Shown in pieces: positions 16,159-25,964 of a stretch of 64,000 bases of DNA. A model generated the notes under the pieces. The model was not told where the DNA came from. It was given only the letters and a program-made list of their open reading frames with translations, and did no database searches. A program made the position numbers and the translations under genes. This DNA is from Phenylobacterium sp. (GTDB lineage: Bacteria; Pseudomonadota; Alphaproteobacteria; Caulobacterales; Caulobacteraceae): assembly GCF_030681155.1 (NCBI RefSeq), contig NZ_JAUXXE010000021.1, forward strand, positions 90,855 through 154,854. The letters run 5' to 3'. The stretch's first letter is position 1; every line of letters starts with the position of its first letter.

Positions 16159-17415
16159 GTGTCTTACCATCGAGTGCCGCTGCTTGCGGCCGCGTCAGGG
16201 CTGGCGGCCCTGGGGCTCTTTGTCGGCGTCTCCGCCGCTGAGCCTGTTCCGCCGTTCGCCGAACTCATTGCGCAAGTGGATGCAACCGCGCCGCGCCTTG
16301 CCGAAGCCCGCGCCGCGGTTGCCCGGGCCGAAGGCCTCGCGCTGCAGGCTCACGCCTTTCCAAACCCAACGATCGGTATCGACCGGGAGAACTTTTCAGG
16401 TACTGGGCCGTACAGTGGGTCCGGCGTCGCCGAAACCACGGCGACCCTAGGCCAGACCCTGGAGCTCGGCGGCAAGCGGGCCGCCCGCATCGGGGTGGGG
16501 CGGGCCGAGCTGGATGCCGCCCGGAGGCGCGAAGCGCAGGCGCGAACCGATTTCCGGTTCGATCTGGCCCTCGCGTACGCCGAAGCCGAAGCTAGCGACC
16601 GGCGCCTCATCCTCGCCGAGGACACGTTGGCGGCCGCCAAGCAGGATGCCGGAATCGCGCGAGCCTTCGTGCAGGCGGGGCGCGAGCCGGAATTGCGTCG
16701 GCTCCAGGCCGAAGCGTCCCTGCAGAGCGCGCTGGCTGCGCTCGACGAAACGCAAGCGGCACGGGCGACAGCATTCTCGAACCTGACCGCCCTGTCCGGT
16801 GCAGCCACACCGTTCACTTCAATCCCCACGAGCCTACTCGACCAGGGCGCCTCATTTTTTGGGCGGCGGTCGCTGGATCCGGAGCACAGCGTTGCGATCT
16901 TGGTCGCCGAGGCCGAGCGCGAGGCAGCGCAGCGGCGGGTGACGTTGGAGCGCCGCCAGGCTGTTCCAGATCTATCCGTCTCGGTCGGCGTACGTCGCTT
17001 CTCTGAGTCAGATTCGACCGCCTTGGTCGCTGGGGTCTCAGCGCCGCTTCCGCTATTTGACCGGAACAAGGGCAATGTCCGTGCGGCTCGGGCCGACGTG
17101 AACGCGGCCGAGGCAAGGCTCAACGCTGCACGTCTGGACGCCGCTGCCGCCGTACGTTCGGGGACAGCCCGGATCGCCGCAGCTGAAGCCCGACTTTCGG
17201 CCGCCCTTGAGGGGGAAAGAGTCGCCCAGGAGGCCTACCGGCTGACCCGCATCGGCTACGAGGCCGGCAAGATCGATCTCGCCGAGCTTCTCAACACCCG
17301 CCGCGCTCTGACGGACGCGCGGGCCCAATCCATCGCTGCCGCCGTAGAGCGGATCGGCGCCCAGGCCGCCCTTGTCCGATTGACGGGCGTCGCCGAGACC
17401 GGAGTACCCCAATGA
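16159..17415 (+). CDS. czcC: Outer-membrane factor of RND metal efflux, copy 2
   Basis: A 418-residue TolC-like channel, the same length as the first copy. The signal peptide ends near AAEP (about residue 24). FPNPTIGIDRENFSGTGPY and LELGGKRAAR match copy 1 in the same positions. The start is GTG 16159, preceded by GAAGGA. Its stop overlaps the czcB2 start by 4 bases (ATGA). It should pair with the adaptor and pump directly downstream. Confidence 0.88.
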   Translation: MSYHRVPLLAAASGLAALGLFVGVSAAEPVPPFAELIAQVDATAPRLAEARAAVARAEGLALQAHAFPNPTIGIDRENFSGTGPYSGSGVAETTATLGQTLELGGKRAARIGVGRAELDAARRREAQARTDFRFDLALAYAEAEASDRRLILAEDTLAAAKQDAGIARAFVQAGREPELRRLQAEASLQSALAALDETQAARATAFSNLTALSGAATPFTSIPTSLLDQGASFFGRRSLDPEHSVAILVAEAEREAAQRRVTLERRQAVPDLSVSVGVRRFSESDSTALVAGVSAPLPLFDRNKGNVRAARADVNAAEARLNAARLDAAAAVRSGTARIAAAEARLSAALEGERVAQEAYRLTRIGYEAGKIDLAELLNTRRALTDARAQSIAAAVERIGAQAALVRLTGVAETGVPQ

Positions 17416-18656
17416 CCAAAGACAAGCAGCGCCTGTTGGGCGCCGTGGCTGCGGCCGCTGTAATCGCTGGTGGCGCGGGCTTTGGCCTCTCCGCCTTGCT
17501 CAATCGCAACGACCCCCCCGCGGCGGCGAAGGCCTCTGACAGCCATGGGGAGGAAGGCGAGGCCGGACACGCTGAGGATGGCAAGGCCGGAGAAGCCGGT
17601 CACGCTGACGAGGATGGTCACGCCGAAGGCGGCGCTGAAAAGGATGAAGAGGGCGCCGTCGCCCTGACGCCGGACCAGTTGCAGGCAGCTGGCATCAAAA
17701 TCGTGGCGGTCGGCCAAGGTGGTGGTGGCGAGACGCGGCTCTCGGGCCGGGTGGAGCCCGTCATCGATGCGCGGGCCAGTGTCGGCGCCGCCGTCGCCGG
17801 TCGCATCGAGCAGGTCCTTGTGGCTCCTGGTCAGTCGGTGCGCGCAGGGCAACCATTGATCGTTCTGGTCAGCGGCGACGCCGCGACCTATCGCGCTGAA
17901 GCCGATGCGGCGGTTGCTGCGGCAGACGCCGCCCGCCGCGCTTACGACCGTGACCGGAGCCTTGGCGAACAGGGCGTGGTTGCGCGTCAGGAGGTGGAAA
18001 CGTCCCGTGCTCAAGCGATGAGTGCGGAAGCCAGTGCTCGAGCTGCGCGTGCGCGGTCGGCCGCGGCCGGCGGCCCGAACGCATCTGGCCGAACCAACGT
18101 GACGTCGCCGATCTCCGGCGTTGTTTCCAGCGTCGCGGTGGGGCCGGGCGGCTTCGTCGCCCAGGGCGGCATTGTCGCTGAGGTCACCAACCCTGCGCGC
18201 GTGGAGTTGGTGTTCAACGCGCCGCCCGCCATCGCGACCGGTTTGCGCGCCGGTGCGGCCATCCGTGTCCAAGGTCCTGCCGGTGAATTTGACGCCGTGG
18301 TGACCGGGGTCGCCGCCGCCGCCAACGCCTCGACCGGCGCGACCGTGGTTCGCGCACGCCCAAGCGGGGGCACAGCCCCCCCTGTTGGGTCGCCGGTCAC
18401 CGCCGCCGTCGTCACCGGCGGCGCGACTGGGGCCGTCACAGTGCCGTCCGAAGCCGTGCAGACGGTCGAGGGCGGAAGCGTCGTGTTCCTCCAAACGGCT
18501 GGGGGCTTCAGGGCTGTCCCGGTCCTCACCGGTCGCCAAGCAGGCGGCCGGACGGAGATACTGCGAGGTCTGAACGGATCCGAGCGGATCGCCGGCGCCA
18601 ACGCCTTTCTGCTGAAAGCCGAGCTCGCCAAGGGCCAAGCCGAGCACGGGCACTAG
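17412..18656 (+). CDS. czcB: Periplasmic adaptor with acidic/His-rich metal segment, copy 2
   Basis: A 414-residue membrane fusion protein. After an N-terminal anchor (about 8-30), residues 44-80 form a Glu/Asp/His-rich stretch with repeated GH(A/G)E-type units (for example HGEEGEAGHAEDG), a probable metal-collecting tail absent from copy 1. The usual barrel-sandwich, alpha-hairpin and beta-barrel domains follow (ASVGAAVAGRIEQVLVAPGQ). In CzcB and CusB such N-terminal extensions bind the exported metal. It overlaps czcC2 by 4 bases and is 9 bases from czcA2. Confidence 0.87.
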   Translation: MTKDKQRLLGAVAAAAVIAGGAGFGLSALLNRNDPPAAAKASDSHGEEGEAGHAEDGKAGEAGHADEDGHAEGGAEKDEEGAVALTPDQLQAAGIKIVAVGQGGGGETRLSGRVEPVIDARASVGAAVAGRIEQVLVAPGQSVRAGQPLIVLVSGDAATYRAEADAAVAAADAARRAYDRDRSLGEQGVVARQEVETSRAQAMSAEASARAARARSAAAGGPNASGRTNVTSPISGVVSSVAVGPGGFVAQGGIVAEVTNPARVELVFNAPPAIATGLRAGAAIRVQGPAGEFDAVVTGVAAAANASTGATVVRARPSGGTAPPVGSPVTAAVVTGGATGAVTVPSEAVQTVEGGSVVFLQTAGGFRAVPVLTGRQAGGRTEILRGLNGSERIAGANAFLLKAELAKGQAEHGH

Positions 18657-18665
18657 GGGGCGCGC

Positions 18666-21600
18666 ATGTTCAAACTTCTCATAGAAGCGTCTGTTCGCTT
18701 TCGATGGTTCGTGGTGCTGGCGGTGGCGCTGGTCTGCGCCGTCGGCCTCTTCGAGCTCACCCGGCTGCCGATCGACGCAGTCCCGGACATCACGAACCGT
18801 CAGGTGCAAATCACCACGGTCGCCCCAGCACTCGCGCCCGAGCAGATCGAGCGCCAGGTAACCTATCCCCTTGAGACGGCGCTGGCCGGCATCCCGGGGC
18901 TTACCAGCACCCGGTCGCTGTCGCGCAACGGCTTCAGCCAGATCACCGCGATCTTCACCGACCAGACCGACATCTACTTCGCCCGACAACAAGTGGCCGA
19001 GCGGTTGGCGCAGGCGCGCGAGAGGATGCCCGAGGGCGTGGAGCCCGCGCTGGCGCCGATCACCACGGGTCTGGGCGAGGTCCTTATGTGGACCGTCGAC
19101 TACGAGCCCTTCAGTCAGAAGACGCTGGCCAAGCCGGGCCAGCCTGGCTGGCAGTCGGAAGGCGTCTATCTCACTCCCGAGGGGGAACGCCTGACAACGC
19201 CTCAACAGCGGGCGACCTATCTCCGTACCGTGCAGGATTGGATCATCGCGCCGCAGATGCGCACGACCATGGGACTGGCAGGGGTCGATACGGTCGGCGG
19301 CTACGTCAAGGAGTTCGCGGTCAGGCCGGACGTCGCCAAGCTGGCCGGCTATGGACTCGGTCTGAACGACCTCGTCCAGGCTCTCGACCGAGCCAACATC
19401 CAGTCCGGCGCCGGCTACATTCAGCGCGCCGGGGAAGCCTTGGTGGTGCGAACCGACGCCCTCGCGGCGACGGCGGAGGATCTTGCCCAAGCGCCAGTGA
19501 CGAACCGCAGCGGCTTGGTCGTTCGCGTGGCGGATGTCGCTACGGTCGAGGCGGGCCAAGCGCCCAGGCTGGGCGGGGCAAGCCGAGACGGACATGAGGC
19601 CGTGCTGGGCACGGCCCTGATGATCGCGGGCGGCAATAGCCGGACGGTGGCCCAGGCGGCCGCCGAGCGTCTTTCAGTGGTCGACGACTCCCTACCGCCG
19701 AGCATCGTCGCCGTGCCGGTGTTGAACCGGAGTGAACTGGTCAACTCGACTATCGCTACCGTGGCGCGCAATCTTACCGAGGGCGCGCTCCTGGTGATTG
19801 TGATCCTCTTTCTGCTGCTGGGGAATATCCGCGCCGCGATCATCACCTCATTGATGATCCCGCTCTCATTCTTGTTCGCCGTCATCGGCATGAACCGGTT
19901 TGGCATCAGCGGGAACCTGATGAGCCTGGGCGCCCTCGATTTCGGCCTTATGGTCGATGGCGGCGTCGTGGTGATCGAGAACACGCTGCTGATGCTGACC
20001 AAGCGCCGTGCCGAGCTCGGACGTCTCCTGACCCGTCACGAGCGTCTGGATGTCGCCATCCAAGCGGCCCGGCAGATGGTCAAGCCGGCCGCCTTCGGTC
20101 AGCTGATCATCCTTCTGGTCTTCGCTCCGTTGCTCACCCTTGAGGGGGTCGAAGGCAAGACCTTCCAGCCAATGGGCGCGACGGTGATGCTCGCCCTTGT
20201 GGGCGCCTTCATCTTCTCGTTCACCTTCGTCCCCGCCATGACGGCGTTGTTCGTCCGCGATCCCAAGACGGTACACACGGGGCCGGATGGCAAGGTCGAG
20301 GAGCACGAGACCAAGATCTTGCGTTTTGCGCGTCGCTTCATCCAGCCTGCCATCGTGGCGGCGGTCGCTCGGCCAAAAGTGGTCTTGATCTCGGCGGTCG
20401 CCGCTCTTGTGTTGGGGGCTGTGTCCTTCACCGTCCTGGGCCGAGAGTTTATTCCAACCCTCGATGAGGGAGATATCGCCATGCAAGCTCTGCGGGTACC
20501 GTCGGCTTCGCTTGAGCAGTCCCTGGCCATGCAGATGGCCTTGGAGAAAGCCATCAAGGCCCAACCCGAGGTGGAGACTATGTTCTCGCGCACCGGCACG
20601 GCGGAGGCCGCGGTCGACCCGATGCCGCCCAATATCTCCGATAGCGTCATCGTCTTGAAGGACCGCAAGGATTGGCCCGATCCCAAGCTGCCGAAGGAGG
20701 AACTCATCGCTCGGTTCGAGAAGGTGGCTTCGGGTCAGATCGGCAACAATTTCGAGTTCAGCCAACCCATTGAGCTGCGCTTCAATGAACTGATCTCCGG
20801 AGTCCGAACCGACCTTGCGGTTATGGTTTACGGCGATGACTTTGCCACCCTGCAGCGCGTCAGCGATCAGATTGCCGGCGTCCTGCGTGAGACGTCCGGT
20901 TCCGCGGACGTGCGGGTAGAGCAAGCGTCAGGCCTGCCGACTTTGACAATCACCGTCGACCGCTTTGCTGCGGCCAACTACGGCCTGTCGGCAGCCGATA
21001 TCAGTGAGGCTGTTTCTGCAGGGATCGGCGGAGCCGAGGCCGGGCGCATCTTTGAAGGCGATCGCCGCTTCGACGTGGTGGTGCGCCTTCCAGAAGAGGC
21101 GCGCAATGATCCAGCGGCGCTGGCCGCTCTCCCGATTAGCGGGCCGAACGGCACTGTCGTGCCGCTGTCGTCCGTCGCCCGCATCCAGACCGGAGAGGGA
21201 CCAAACCAAATCAGCCGCCAGAATGGCAGTCGACGTATGGTGGTCCAGGCCAACGTTCGCGGTCGCGATCTCGGAGGCTTCGTTACCGATGCCCAGCAGG
21301 GGGTGGCCAAGGTTGAACTTCCGGCCGGGGTATATCTCGACTGGGGCGGTCAATTCGAGAACCTGCAGCGCGCCGAGCAGCGGTTCTCGCTCGTCATCCC
21401 GATAGTATTCGTTCTGATCGGGATTCTGCTCTTCATGGCCCTAGGCTCGTTTGCTGAAGCCGGTCTGGTGTTTGCCTGCGTGCCCTTGGCTCTCGTCGGC
21501 GGGGCCCTTGCGCTTCTTTTGCGTGGCATGCCGTTCTCGGTGTCCGCTGCTGTCGGCTTCATCGCCGTCTCGGGGGTCGCAACGCTGAATGGCCTTGTCC

Positions 21601-21887
21601 TCATGCAGTCGATCCGTGAGCGCCTCGACAGCGGTCTAGACCCACGGACAGCTGCCATTGAAGGGGCTTCGAGCCGTCTACGGGCTGTCCTCACCACTGC
21701 GCTGGTGGCGATCGTTGGCTTCATCCCGATGGCGATCGCCAGCGGGGCAGGGGCCGAAGTCCAAAAACCGCTGGCGACTGTGGTCATCGGCGGCCTGCTG
21801 ACGGCCACGGCGCTGACCCTGCTGGTGCTGCCGACCTTCGCGGCCCAGGCGGTCAGGCACCGCAAGAGTGAGGGGATCGAAGACTAG
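18666..21887 (+). CDS. czcA: Heavy-metal RND efflux pump, copy 2
   Basis: A 1073-residue HME-RND pump. Transmembrane helix 4 has DFGLMVDGGVVVIEN, with Asp425, Asp431 and Glu438 in place. LPIDAVPDITNRQVQITT near the N-terminus matches copy 1 (NKQVQINT). The two pumps are clearly homologous throughout but differ around the relay motif (IVDGTVIII versus MVDGGVVVI) and in the periplasmic loops, which fits different metal ranges. The start ATG lies just after GGGGGCGCGC. It is the third member of czc operon 2. Confidence 0.9.
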   Translation: MFKLLIEASVRFRWFVVLAVALVCAVGLFELTRLPIDAVPDITNRQVQITTVAPALAPEQIERQVTYPLETALAGIPGLTSTRSLSRNGFSQITAIFTDQTDIYFARQQVAERLAQARERMPEGVEPALAPITTGLGEVLMWTVDYEPFSQKTLAKPGQPGWQSEGVYLTPEGERLTTPQQRATYLRTVQDWIIAPQMRTTMGLAGVDTVGGYVKEFAVRPDVAKLAGYGLGLNDLVQALDRANIQSGAGYIQRAGEALVVRTDALAATAEDLAQAPVTNRSGLVVRVADVATVEAGQAPRLGGASRDGHEAVLGTALMIAGGNSRTVAQAAAERLSVVDDSLPPSIVAVPVLNRSELVNSTIATVARNLTEGALLVIVILFLLLGNIRAAIITSLMIPLSFLFAVIGMNRFGISGNLMSLGALDFGLMVDGGVVVIENTLLMLTKRRAELGRLLTRHERLDVAIQAARQMVKPAAFGQLIILLVFAPLLTLEGVEGKTFQPMGATVMLALVGAFIFSFTFVPAMTALFVRDPKTVHTGPDGKVEEHETKILRFARRFIQPAIVAAVARPKVVLISAVAALVLGAVSFTVLGREFIPTLDEGDIAMQALRVPSASLEQSLAMQMALEKAIKAQPEVETMFSRTGTAEAAVDPMPPNISDSVIVLKDRKDWPDPKLPKEELIARFEKVASGQIGNNFEFSQPIELRFNELISGVRTDLAVMVYGDDFATLQRVSDQIAGVLRETSGSADVRVEQASGLPTLTITVDRFAAANYGLSAADISEAVSAGIGGAEAGRIFEGDRRFDVVVRLPEEARNDPAALAALPISGPNGTVVPLSSVARIQTGEGPNQISRQNGSRRMVVQANVRGRDLGGFVTDAQQGVAKVELPAGVYLDWGGQFENLQRAEQRFSLVIPIVFVLIGILLFMALGSFAEAGLVFACVPLALVGGALALLLRGMPFSVSAAVGFIAVSGVATLNGLVLMQSIRERLDSGLDPRTAAIEGASSRLRAVLTTALVAIVGFIPMAIASGAGAEVQKPLATVVIGGLLTATALTLLVLPTFAAQAVRHRKSEGIED

Positions 21888-21908
21888 CTCGATCCCGGCG
21901 TTCAACGA

Positions 21909-21932
21909 CAGGCGGCGGGAAGCCGCCGCCTG
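21909..21932 (+). terminator. Strong hairpin between czcA2 and the P-type ATPase
   Basis: CAGGCGGCGG and CCGCCGCCTG pair around a GAAG tetraloop. No T run follows, so it is more likely an RNA-stabilising or attenuating hairpin than a full intrinsic terminator. It could lower ATPase expression relative to the czc genes upstream. Confidence 0.5.
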
Positions 21933-21986
21933 CTTCGTCCAACCAGTCCCGAGGCCGCATGTCCTGGCCTCATCAAGAGGTTCGGC

Positions 21987-24467
21987 ATGATCCAGACGCT
22001 TCAACTCGACATCCCGCTGATCTTGCCGGAGGTGCACGACAGTTCGGACGCTTGCGTCAGGCGACTTACAGACGAGATTGCAGGGCGGCCTGGTGTCACT
22101 AAGGCCCATGTGGTGGACGGCGCTGAGGCCAAGGAGCCTCACCTCTGCGTCCACTACGATCCCGCCGTCATCTCGCTATCGCGGCTACGAGAACTCGTCA
22201 CCGCATCGGGCGCGGCGATCACAGAGCGGTTTGGCCACGCCGTCTGGCAGGTCCAAGGCATCCAGCACGAGCGGCGCGCGCGGACGGTCACGGAACGTCT
22301 CGCCGCCACGCCCGGCGTGCTAGAGGCCGACGCCAGCGCCGCGGGTCTAGTGCGGATCGAGTTTGATCGAACCTTTGTATCAGAGGTGGAGGTTCTGAAG
22401 GTGCTCGCCGCGCTTGGCGTTACGCCCGCGACGCCAACGCGAGACGCTAAGGCCCACGCGGCCCACGGCCAGCCGGGTCATGTCCACGAGGAGGGGGAAG
22501 GCCACGCCCACGCCCACGGCGGGCCGCTCGGTGAGAATAGTGAACTCATCTTCTCGCTACTGTGCGGGGCGCTGTTGGCTGCGGGCTTCCTGGTCGAGAA
22601 GCTGATCCCAGCTGCGCCGCCCTGGCTGCCGACGGCGCTCTACGTTGGCGCCTACGGCTTCGGTGGCTTCTTCACGCTTCGCGAAGCGTTCGACAACCTT
22701 CGGCTCAAGCGCTTCGAGATTGACACCTTGATGCTCGTCGCCGCAGCTGGCGCGGCGGCGTTGGGCGCCTGGGCTGAGGGGGCGCTGCTGCTCTTCCTGT
22801 TCAGTCTCGGCCATGCGCTCGAGCACTACGCAATGGGACGGGCCAAGCGCGCGATCGAAGCCTTGGCCGAACTCGCCCCCCGGACCGCGACCGTCCGGCG
22901 TCAGAGTGGGACGATGGACGTGCCCGTCGAGGAGCTCGTGCTTGGGGATGTGGTGATTGTCCGTCCCAACGAGCGATTGCCGTCGGATGGTTTTGTGGTG
23001 AAGGGCGCATCCAGCATCAACCAGGCCCCTGTCACTGGCGAGAGCATACCGGTCGACAAACGGCCGGTGGAAAATCCGCACCTAGCTCGCGCTAAGCCTG
23101 ATGGCGTCGACGCTTCATCTCGGGTCTTCGCAGGCACCATCAACGGGGCGGGTGCGATTGAGGTGGAGGTGACGCGCCTCTCTACGGATTCCGCCTTGGC
23201 CAAAGTCGTACGCCTCGTCAGTGAGGCGGAGACCCGAAAATCGCCGACTCAGAGGTTCACCGACAAGTTCGAGCGGATCTTCGTGCCCGTGGTCCTGGCC
23301 CTGGCCTTTGTGCTGCTCTTTGCTTGGGTAGTGCTCGACGAGCCCTTCTCGGACAGCTTCTATCGCGCCATGGCGGTGCTGGTCGCCGCAAGCCCGTGTG
23401 CCCTAGCCATCGCCACGCCCAGCGCCGTGCTCTCGGGCGTCGCCAGAGCCGCCAGGGGCGGGGTTCTCATCAAAGGCGGCGCGCCCCTCGAGGATCTGGG
23501 CTCGCTTCGTTCCATTGCGTTCGACAAGACCGGCACGCTCACAGAAGGTCGGCCGCGGATCACAGATGTCATCGCCACCTCTTCGGTCGCCGATGAAGAA
23601 CTGTTGCGTGTCGCGGTCGCGGTCGAAATGCTAAGCGACCATCCGCTCGCCGATGCCATCGCCCGCGACGGTCGCGAGCGGCTCGGCACGGCAGGCAAGG
23701 CTATCGGCGCGGCCAGCGATCTTCAAAACCTGATCGGCCGCGGCGTGGTCGCCCAGTTGGATGGCATGACTGTTTGGATAGGCAAGGCAGAGATGTTCGG
23801 CGTGGACGGGGTACCGGCGCTGAGCGCTGAGGCCGCCCAGGCCATCGCTAAACTCCGGGATCAAGGTCGGACGACCATGGCAGTCCGTAAGGGAGACCGC
23901 GACCTCGGCGTCATTGGCCTGATGGACACCCCGCGAGAAGCCGCGCGCGAAACTTTGGTTGCGCTTCGACGGCTGGGCATCACCCGCATGCTGATGATCT
24001 CGGGAGACCACAGCAAGGTCGCCGAGGCGATCGCTAGGGATGTCGGCCTCGACGAAGCCTGGGGTGATCTCATGCCCGAAGACAAAGTCGAGGCCATCCG
24101 CAAACTGCGGGCGGAGGCCAAGGTCGCGATGGTCGGCGATGGCGTGAACGACGCGCCGGCAATGGCGAACGCCACCGTTGGCATCGCCATGGGCGCGGCG
24201 GGATCCGACGTCGCGCTGGAGACCGCCGACGTCGCCCTGATGGCAGATGATCTTCGCCACTTGCCGTTCGCCGTCGGTCTTAGCCGCCGAACGCGATCGG
24301 TCATTCGCCAGAACGTCTTCATCAGCCTGGGAGTGGTGGCGATCCTCGTGCCCGCGACGATCCTGGGACTTGGCATCGGCCCTGCCGTGGCGATGCACGA
24401 AGGCTCCACCTTGGTCGTCGTTTTCAACGCCCTGCGGCTGCTGACCTATCGTGATCGGGCGGCCTAA
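21987..24467 (+). CDS. P1B-4-type divalent metal ATPase (CoaT/CzcP/CtpD-like)
   Basis: An 826-residue pump. The membrane motif is SPC (469-471) rather than CPC, and the last helices carry HEGST (from His804), which together define the P1B-4 group that moves Co2+, and in some members Zn2+, Cd2+, Ni2+ or Fe2+. Asp513 in DKTGTLTEG is the phosphorylation site. Residues 1-150 look like two degenerate HMA-type folds without CxxC. A His-rich linker (HVHEEGEGHAHAHGG, about 165-180) follows and may bind metal. It lies 99 bases after czcA2 on the same strand, so it probably feeds the RND pump's periplasmic substrate. Confidence 0.87.
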   Translation: MIQTLQLDIPLILPEVHDSSDACVRRLTDEIAGRPGVTKAHVVDGAEAKEPHLCVHYDPAVISLSRLRELVTASGAAITERFGHAVWQVQGIQHERRARTVTERLAATPGVLEADASAAGLVRIEFDRTFVSEVEVLKVLAALGVTPATPTRDAKAHAAHGQPGHVHEEGEGHAHAHGGPLGENSELIFSLLCGALLAAGFLVEKLIPAAPPWLPTALYVGAYGFGGFFTLREAFDNLRLKRFEIDTLMLVAAAGAAALGAWAEGALLLFLFSLGHALEHYAMGRAKRAIEALAELAPRTATVRRQSGTMDVPVEELVLGDVVIVRPNERLPSDGFVVKGASSINQAPVTGESIPVDKRPVENPHLARAKPDGVDASSRVFAGTINGAGAIEVEVTRLSTDSALAKVVRLVSEAETRKSPTQRFTDKFERIFVPVVLALAFVLLFAWVVLDEPFSDSFYRAMAVLVAASPCALAIATPSAVLSGVARAARGGVLIKGGAPLEDLGSLRSIAFDKTGTLTEGRPRITDVIATSSVADEELLRVAVAVEMLSDHPLADAIARDGRERLGTAGKAIGAASDLQNLIGRGVVAQLDGMTVWIGKAEMFGVDGVPALSAEAAQAIAKLRDQGRTTMAVRKGDRDLGVIGLMDTPREAARETLVALRRLGITRMLMISGDHSKVAEAIARDVGLDEAWGDLMPEDKVEAIRKLRAEAKVAMVGDGVNDAPAMANATVGIAMGAAGSDVALETADVALMADDLRHLPFAVGLSRRTRSVIRQNVFISLGVVAILVPATILGLGIGPAVAMHEGSTLVVVFNALRLLTYRDRAA

Positions 24468-24740
24468 ACCGCCAAATTTGCTTCGTCTCGCTTGCCCGAG
24501 GGCCGGCGAATAGCGGAGGCGCCGGCGACTCATCCCCCGCATTGAGACGCCGGCGCACCTCCTGGCGCGCCGAACCGACAGGGTAGACGACGACGCGGCC
24601 CAGGAGACTTGGTTTCAGGCGCAACATTGGAGGTTCGCAAGGGTCGGAAAAAGCGATCCCGCTTCAGCGATGCCGTGGAAGCTGCCGCTCATACGGGTCG
24701 TATGCATCAGAAGACCTATTGAGGTCAGAGAGACATAGTC

Positions 24741-25205
24741 ATGATTGTTGAGACTGAAATTGAGATCTCCGCGCCACCGATCAGGGTATGGCGCGCACTC
24801 TGCGACTTTGAGGCCTATTCGAAATGGAATCCCTATCGAGAGATCCGGGGTGAAGCGGGCCCCAATGAGAAGGTCAAAATATTCGTCGGCTCCGATCCAG
24901 CGCGACGATATGGAATGCGGGCTGTAATTTGCCATTTTGAGCCCGGCAAGCGGATTTCGTTTCGCACAGGTAACCCACTGTTCTCCAGAGCGACGGAAAC
25001 CTTTTCTCTGGAACCTATTCGGAAGGGCACACTCCTTCGTCACAGCGCGGAGATGACCGGCGTTAGCGTGCTGGTGCTAGGGCGCGGGCGAATTGGGTCG
25101 CGATTGATCAACGTCTATCGACGAGTTGACAGCGCCCTAGCGAAGTACGTGACGCTGACTTCTCAGCCTGATCGGCGTGCGGAACGCCACCGACGCGGCA
25201 AATAG
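24741..25205 (+). CDS. SRPBCC (START/Bet v1-like) family protein
   Basis: A 154-residue protein opening with MIVETEIEISAPPIRVWRAL, the usual first strand and helix of polyketide-cyclase/SRPBCC proteins, then FEAYSKWNPY and beta strands to VLGRGRIGSRL and a C-terminal helix. These folds bind hydrophobic ligands; no ligand can be inferred. It is monocistronic as far as I can see, with 273 bases of non-coding DNA before it and a Mob-like gene after. The basic tail (RRAERHRRGK) is odd for the family. Confidence 0.75.
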   Translation: MIVETEIEISAPPIRVWRALCDFEAYSKWNPYREIRGEAGPNEKVKIFVGSDPARRYGMRAVICHFEPGKRISFRTGNPLFSRATETFSLEPIRKGTLLRHSAEMTGVSVLVLGRGRIGSRLINVYRRVDSALAKYVTLTSQPDRRAERHRRGK

Positions 25206-25359
25206 TCCTAAGTGCTTCAGCCGCCATCCGTCTGGCGAGTGTCTCGGCGTCTGACATACGATATTGGTCATTGCTTTGATCTAGTCTTCGTCTTCGACAG
25301 AGCCCACTTTCCACCCACCTATCCCCGATAAAACCCGCACCTAAAAAGCGCAGATCTGA

Positions 25360-25923
25360 ATGGCTCAGTTTGGCTTTCGCATTCCCGACAATCTTGCGCT
25401 TCAATTTGATGCGTACGCCGCCAAACATGGTGGGCGGTCCGAGGCGCTGCGTCAGCTTATGGAAAGTGCTGTCCGCGAAGACGGAACAGATATCCAACGA
25501 CCTCCGCCACGCCCTAGCGCAGAGACAGGCAACTGGGAGGGCATACTCGTAAAGCTCGAAGCTGCCGATTTCGTCCGCTTAGACGAAGAAGCGGCCGCAA
25601 TGAATTTGACTAGGGGCCAGTGGATCGTCGCCCTTGTGCGACATAGATTGACAGGAAGCAGGCAGTTTGGACCCGCAGACCGCACGCGCATTGCAGGTAT
25701 CGCCAAGGACATCCGTCGGGCTGCGTCGGATATCGGACGATCGAGCCAGATCGCCAGCAAACACTTGGCACAGGGCGCAAATTTGGACTCTCATCTGCGG
25801 CAGTTAGCGTCATTTAAGACACAACTGCTATCCGCCCTAGAGGCGCTGCACCAAGCCTATCTCGGCAATGACGCCTATTGGAGCGCCGACCCTCCGACAG
25901 AAAAAGAGGCGCCGCTAGCATAA
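25360..25923 (+). CDS. Ribbon-helix-helix mobilisation protein, MobC-like
   Basis: A 187-residue protein. Residues 1-40 look like a ribbon-helix-helix DNA-binding domain (FGFRIPDNLALQFDAYA followed by SEALRQLME). Residues 65-130 (EAADFVRLDEEAAAMNLTRGQWIVALVRHRLT) resemble the MobC relaxosome-accessory domain. Such proteins bind oriT and help the relaxase. No relaxase follows: the next gene is the oppositely oriented pstS. It is therefore probably a remnant of a transfer module. A candidate oriT lies 7 kb away at about 33060. Confidence 0.6.
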   Translation: MAQFGFRIPDNLALQFDAYAAKHGGRSEALRQLMESAVREDGTDIQRPPPRPSAETGNWEGILVKLEAADFVRLDEEAAAMNLTRGQWIVALVRHRLTGSRQFGPADRTRIAGIAKDIRRAASDIGRSSQIASKHLAQGANLDSHLRQLASFKTQLLSALEALHQAYLGNDAYWSADPPTEKEAPLA

Positions 25924-25964
25924 AGCCAGCGACGCCTCTCGTCGTCTAAGCCTTCGCAGGAGAC

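Noticed and set aside
17256..19595. A 779-residue minus-strand frame across czcB2 and czcA2
   Set aside because: It is antisense to two clearly conserved genes. Its composition is that of the complement of GC-rich coding DNA, with no recognisable domain.
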